A stretch of DNA of 64,000 nucleotides. It comes from Melieria omissa. Its lineage: Eukaryota > Arthropoda > Insecta > Diptera > Ulidiidae. This document shows, piece by piece, positions 61,546 to 64,000 of this stretch. The stretch covers positions 620,001 to 684,000 of the forward strand of contig OZ020269.1 in the NCBI GenBank assembly GCA_963971225.1. Reading direction: 5' to 3'. Numbering within the stretch: the stretch's first letter is position 1; each line of letters begins with the position of its first letter. Made by a program: the position numbers and the translations under genes. The notes under the pieces are model-generated. The model was not told the origin of the DNA, did no database searches, and was given only the letters and a program-made list of their open reading frames with translations.

Positions 61546-62205
61546 TGTTTAATCGCTTCGGCGCGGAGCGGGATAAAATAGAAAGACCGGAGTGCTCAGG
61601 TTGATGGGGTGTTTATTATTCGACTTCTGATTATCGAGTGTGACAATAAATACAGTAAACATTAAACGACACACACGGCTGAAGCCGGGGAGCAGAAAAT
61701 AGGGGGAAACATGAGTACAAAGGGATAAGGAAAGGAAGGGACTAGAGATGGGATGACAGATCACTTAAGACAGCACTCATTTAGCGATCGCGGCCGCCAT
61801 TGCATATTGCAATTAATTTATGCCGCGGGCCAGACGGGCGAAGACTCCGGGATGAAGCTTTTGCGGGTGCGGAGGGGCCGTCCATCGTCGCCTCGTCCTC
61901 GAGGAAGTGCTGATGCAGAGGTTGGGCCGTAGTCACCGATCTGCAAATGGTAAACGATGTCAGTTATTGGAACACAGTAGTAATGAGGCTGACATTGTGG
62001 GTATGAGGAAGCGCGGCTAAGCTACGGGGTTCACTTAAGCTAAAGCCGGGGGAATATGGGAATATATAAATTTAAAAATTGGCTGTAGTGCCATTTTATT
62101 TCGTTAGAGGGAATGAGAAAGTCGAGCGAGAGTTATAAGAGCGTTCGTGGGGTTGTTTTTAAAGAAGGTCCACTCCGCTCGGGTTATGAGGGAGTATTTT
62201 GAACA
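61546..62205 (-). repeat. 3' LTR of the BEL/Pao element (inner edge uncertain)
   Basis: The outer edge is firm: TG at 61546 on the plus strand, which is CA at the LTR end. On the minus strand an AATAAA polyadenylation signal lies at 61612-61617, about 65 bases before the end, as expected for an R/U5 region. A TATAA-like motif is at about 62135 on the minus strand. The inner edge is a guess: TGTT at 62205-62202 (minus) mirrors the AACA end, but the sequence before it is only weakly purine-rich. With no second LTR to align, the edge could lie between about 62,090 and 62,370. Confidence 0.5.
61612..61617 (-). promoter_or_regulatory. AATAAA polyadenylation signal in the LTR
   Basis: AATAAA on the minus strand, about 65 bases from the 3' end of the LTR. 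The position suits the R-U5 part of an LTR retrotransposon. Confidence 0.5.
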
Positions 62206-62382
62206 TTATTATTGTATGTTCGTAGGGCTCAAGAGAAGCAAGGGAACCGATCGAGGATGTCGGCTTGCTTTTCGAGAGGGTGGAGGCAGTCAACCGCTCT
62301 TTGATCCGGGATTGGAACTGTTTGAGCATGAGAATTACTGGAGCCTTTCCACCAGAGAATGAGATCTTATAGATCTTGGAGT
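61800..62382. other. Non-coding part of the BEL/Pao element between the frame end and the LTR core
   Basis: No coding frame is supported on either strand. On the minus strand it should contain the end of pol or untranslated DNA, a polypurine tract and the start of the LTR. A short purine run (GGTGGAAAGG) near 62,345-62,354 and a weak one before 62,205 are the only candidates for the tract. Plus-strand frames here have no recognisable features. Confidence 0.4.
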
Positions 62383-63999
62383 TTATACCCGATCAGTCCG
62401 ACGTCTGCGGGATTTGCAGCTCTTGGAGCATGTCGCACTGGAGTGGCGACTGTCCTCTTTTTGGACCCGGGTTGGAGTTGGTGCAATGAGGAACTGCGCG
62501 GGAATGCAATTTCCGTCAGTTGCTGTGAATGTGGGTCGTTGTTGTCGAACCCTTTTGGGGGACCTCATTAGAGGCGAAAGCCATCCTGCGGGGCCGAAAC
62601 GTTTGGCAACGAAGGGGGAAATTTGCCGGTTTGAGTATGAGTTTGCAGGAGTGGTGGGCTCGAAGTGATTTTCCATTATTTCCTGAGGTGGAAACCCTGC
62701 GGGATTGAGGGCGGCAATCACTTGTGAAAGAGCTTCCTTTAGGGCAGGAAGATTATTTCGAAGGGCGTGTCCAGTGTGCATATGGCGACTTGGTACCTCT
62801 GTGGCACATGTCAAATGCGAAGAAGGGGGTACTGGACCGCTTAATACCCAACCGAATACTGTATGCTGAGCAAGTAAGCTGCCACATACATTCCGGTGGA
62901 TACCTTCGAGCATGATCTGCGGGATGAGATCACTGCCAATCACTATATCAATCTGCGCTGTCTCGAAGGGATTTGGATCAGCGAGTTCTAGCATGGCGAA
63001 ATGTTTCATATTGGGAGCGTTTATGTGGGAAGATGGGAGCGAATTCGTAAGCCCTTGGAGCACGATTGCTTGCACGGGGAGTTTCGTGCTCGATTGGGGG
63101 ACTGCCAATGTAAAGAAGCATGTATGATTGGCATTTTGCACAATCTGACCGCCCATGCCCGAGATTTGGAAGGGGGATTTCTCGATCGGCAATTTGAGGC
63201 GTTTCTGGACCTTCGCGGAGATGAAGGTACGCTGAGAGGCTTGATCGATCAACGCTCGCACTTTAAACAACTTTCCTGCGTGGTCAATAGACACCAGTGC
63301 CGTAGGCAGAAGGGATTGGGTGCCATTATTGGAGTGGAGGGCTTGTACTTTGGGCGTACTTTGTCTGGAAGATGTGCGGGGTTGCGCATCCGAAATGGGG
63401 GAATGAGTAGCAGAGTTGTTGTGCTTTCGTTTTGGAGCTGTTGCGACCTGTGATTGGGTCGTGGTCGAATGTGACCAGTTAGGAGTATGAGAGGGTTGCG
63501 CATTGCCTTTAGGGAAATGAAGCATGGAATGGTGCTTCTTTTGGCAGTATACGCACGTAAAATTGCTTGTACAATCTTTCGTGAGATGCGAGGTAGCAAG
63601 ACAATTTACGCAGAGATTGTGCTTCTTAACGTATTTTAATCGACTCTGGGGGGTGAGTCCTTTGAAGTTCTGGCAAGTCCGTATGGGATGATTTGCGTTG
63701 CAGAGTTTGCACGCGAAGTCCCTTTTTACTTGAGTGTAATAATTTAGGGATTTGTGTGGCCGATTTGGGAGGACATTGGAAGTCGAAGGTTGAGACGGTT
63801 TCGGCTTAGAAGGGCGAATACTTTGCAACCGTTCAAGTACCTCATATCTGCCGGTCAGGAACTCATCCATTTGCGACCAGGGTGGCAGATCCTTCCGGGA
63901 TGTCAGTGATTGCTCCCATAGAGCGAGTGTCTCTTGGGGCAATTTGGTACAACATATGTAAACCAATAGCGGATCCCAATTGTCAGTGTCTACGGCCTG
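62383..63999 (-). CDS. BEL/Pao Gag-Pol polyprotein fragment: Gag end, zinc knuckles, protease; RT and integrase cores deleted
   Basis: The frame is open from the window edge (a reading with AVDTDNWDPLLVYICCTKL, typical of the end of the BEL Gag domain DUF1759) to a TAA at 62383-62385; no start lies in the window. Residues here count from the TTG at 63966. Zinc-knuckle-like clusters lie at C86-C89-H93-C98, C119-C122-H127-C132 and C138-C141 with nearby histidines. A DUF1758-type protease follows, with ALIDQASQ at 238-245, an IVIGSDLIPQ block at 341-350 and TVFGWVLSG at 369-377. Then two large gaps show: from about 400 the sequence resembles the part after the RT active site (NPAGFPPQEI, then FVAKRFGPAGWLSPL at 452-466), and from about 475 it jumps to IPAQFLIA (488-495), like the LTPAHFLIG motif near the integrase C-terminus. 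No YVDD, RNase H or integrase catalytic triad is present. The frame survived both deletions. Confidence 0.85.
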   Translation of the reverse strand, partial: QAVDTDNWDPLLVYICCTKLPQETLALWEQSLTSRKDLPPWSQMDEFLTGRYEVLERLQSIRPSKPKPSQPSTSNVLPNRPHKSLNYYTQVKRDFACKLCNANHPIRTCQNFKGLTPQSRLKYVKKHNLCVNCLATSHLTKDCTSNFTCVYCQKKHHSMLHFPKGNAQPSHTPNWSHSTTTQSQVATAPKRKHNNSATHSPISDAQPRTSSRQSTPKVQALHSNNGTQSLLPTALVSIDHAGKLFKVRALIDQASQRTFISAKVQKRLKLPIEKSPFQISGMGGQIVQNANHTCFFTLAVPQSSTKLPVQAIVLQGLTNSLPSSHINAPNMKHFAMLELADPNPFETAQIDIVIGSDLIPQIMLEGIHRNVCGSLLAQHTVFGWVLSGPVPPSSHLTCATEVPSRHMHTGHALRNNLPALKEALSQVIAALNPAGFPPQEIMENHFEPTTPANSYSNRQISPFVAKRFGPAGWLSPLMRSPKRVRQQRPTFTATDGNCIPAQFLIAPTPTRVQKEDSRHSSATCSKSCKSRRRRTDRV

Positions 64000-64000
64000 A

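Larger units (their letters stand above)
61546..64000 (-). mobile_element. BEL/Pao LTR retrotransposon, internally deleted, 5' part outside the window
   Basis: At 61546 the satellite ('gcatttggtgt') is broken by unrelated GC-richer sequence beginning TGTTTAATCGC. Read on the minus strand this is an LTR end of the form ...ATTAAACA. A minus-strand gag-pol frame follows at higher coordinates and runs off the window, so 61546 is the 3' end of the element. The other LTR and the target duplication are not visible. Much of pol is missing (see the CDS), so this copy is non-autonomous. Base composition differs clearly from the AT-rich satellite. Confidence 0.88.

Noticed and set aside
63001..63453. 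Plus-strand 150-codon frame within the LTR element
   Set aside because: It is the antisense shadow of the minus-strand gag-pol frame, which has zinc knuckles and protease motifs.
1..64000. A previously undescribed coded system (defence, toxin or biosynthesis cluster)
   Set aside because: No set of intact coding genes is present. The unusual content is structural: nested satellite tiers and transposons turned into satellite.

Overview
The window is eukaryotic repeat DNA, almost certainly insect and most likely a higher dipteran (tephritid- or calyptrate-like). It holds no host protein-coding gene that I can support. The reasons are an AT-rich long-unit satellite, a mariner, piggyBac-like elements with TTAA target sites, a hAT element, a tRNA-derived SINE whose body resembles those common in schizophoran flies, and a BEL/Pao LTR retrotransposon. 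The species call is inference.

Layout. From 1 to 61,545 the backbone is one tandem satellite with a unit of about 1.17-1.20 kb; about 45 copies can be counted by one conserved anchor (CACGTGTG). The unit contains at least four diverged sub-monomers of about 175-183 bp, so it is itself an old higher-order repeat. Younger tiers lie on top of it. A multi-unit block at 1-~5,650 recurs at 14,807-~20,450. A 2,393-bp two-unit block is repeated in tandem at 31.3-36.1 kb. A 4,543/4,544-bp composite unit occurs three times at 48,370-61,545.

Mobile elements. A mariner with 20-bp perfect inverted ends (11,963-13,580) has lost its catalytic core and carries a TTAA-flanked piggyBac-type MITE (12,470-13,462). 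Each 4.54-kb composite unit contains the same train: a 0.86-kb foldback/MITE-like element, a 0.33-kb tRNA-SINE, 0.62 kb of satellite, a 2.0-kb hAT element with 8-bp target duplication, and 0.73 kb of satellite. The hAT itself seems to hold an older piggyBac-like remnant. The third composite unit is cut at 61,546 by a minus-strand BEL/Pao element that runs off the window. That element keeps Gag zinc knuckles and a protease-like domain but has lost most of the reverse transcriptase, RNase H and integrase.

How it fits together. Nothing here forms a pathway. The story is genome dynamics: unequal exchange at several registers (sub-monomer, unit, dimer, multi-unit block) homogenises the array, and transposons that landed in a unit are copied with it and become part of the satellite. 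Short open frames inside the satellite and the elements are broken by indels and are not annotated as genes. No RNA gene, CRISPR array or operon was seen.
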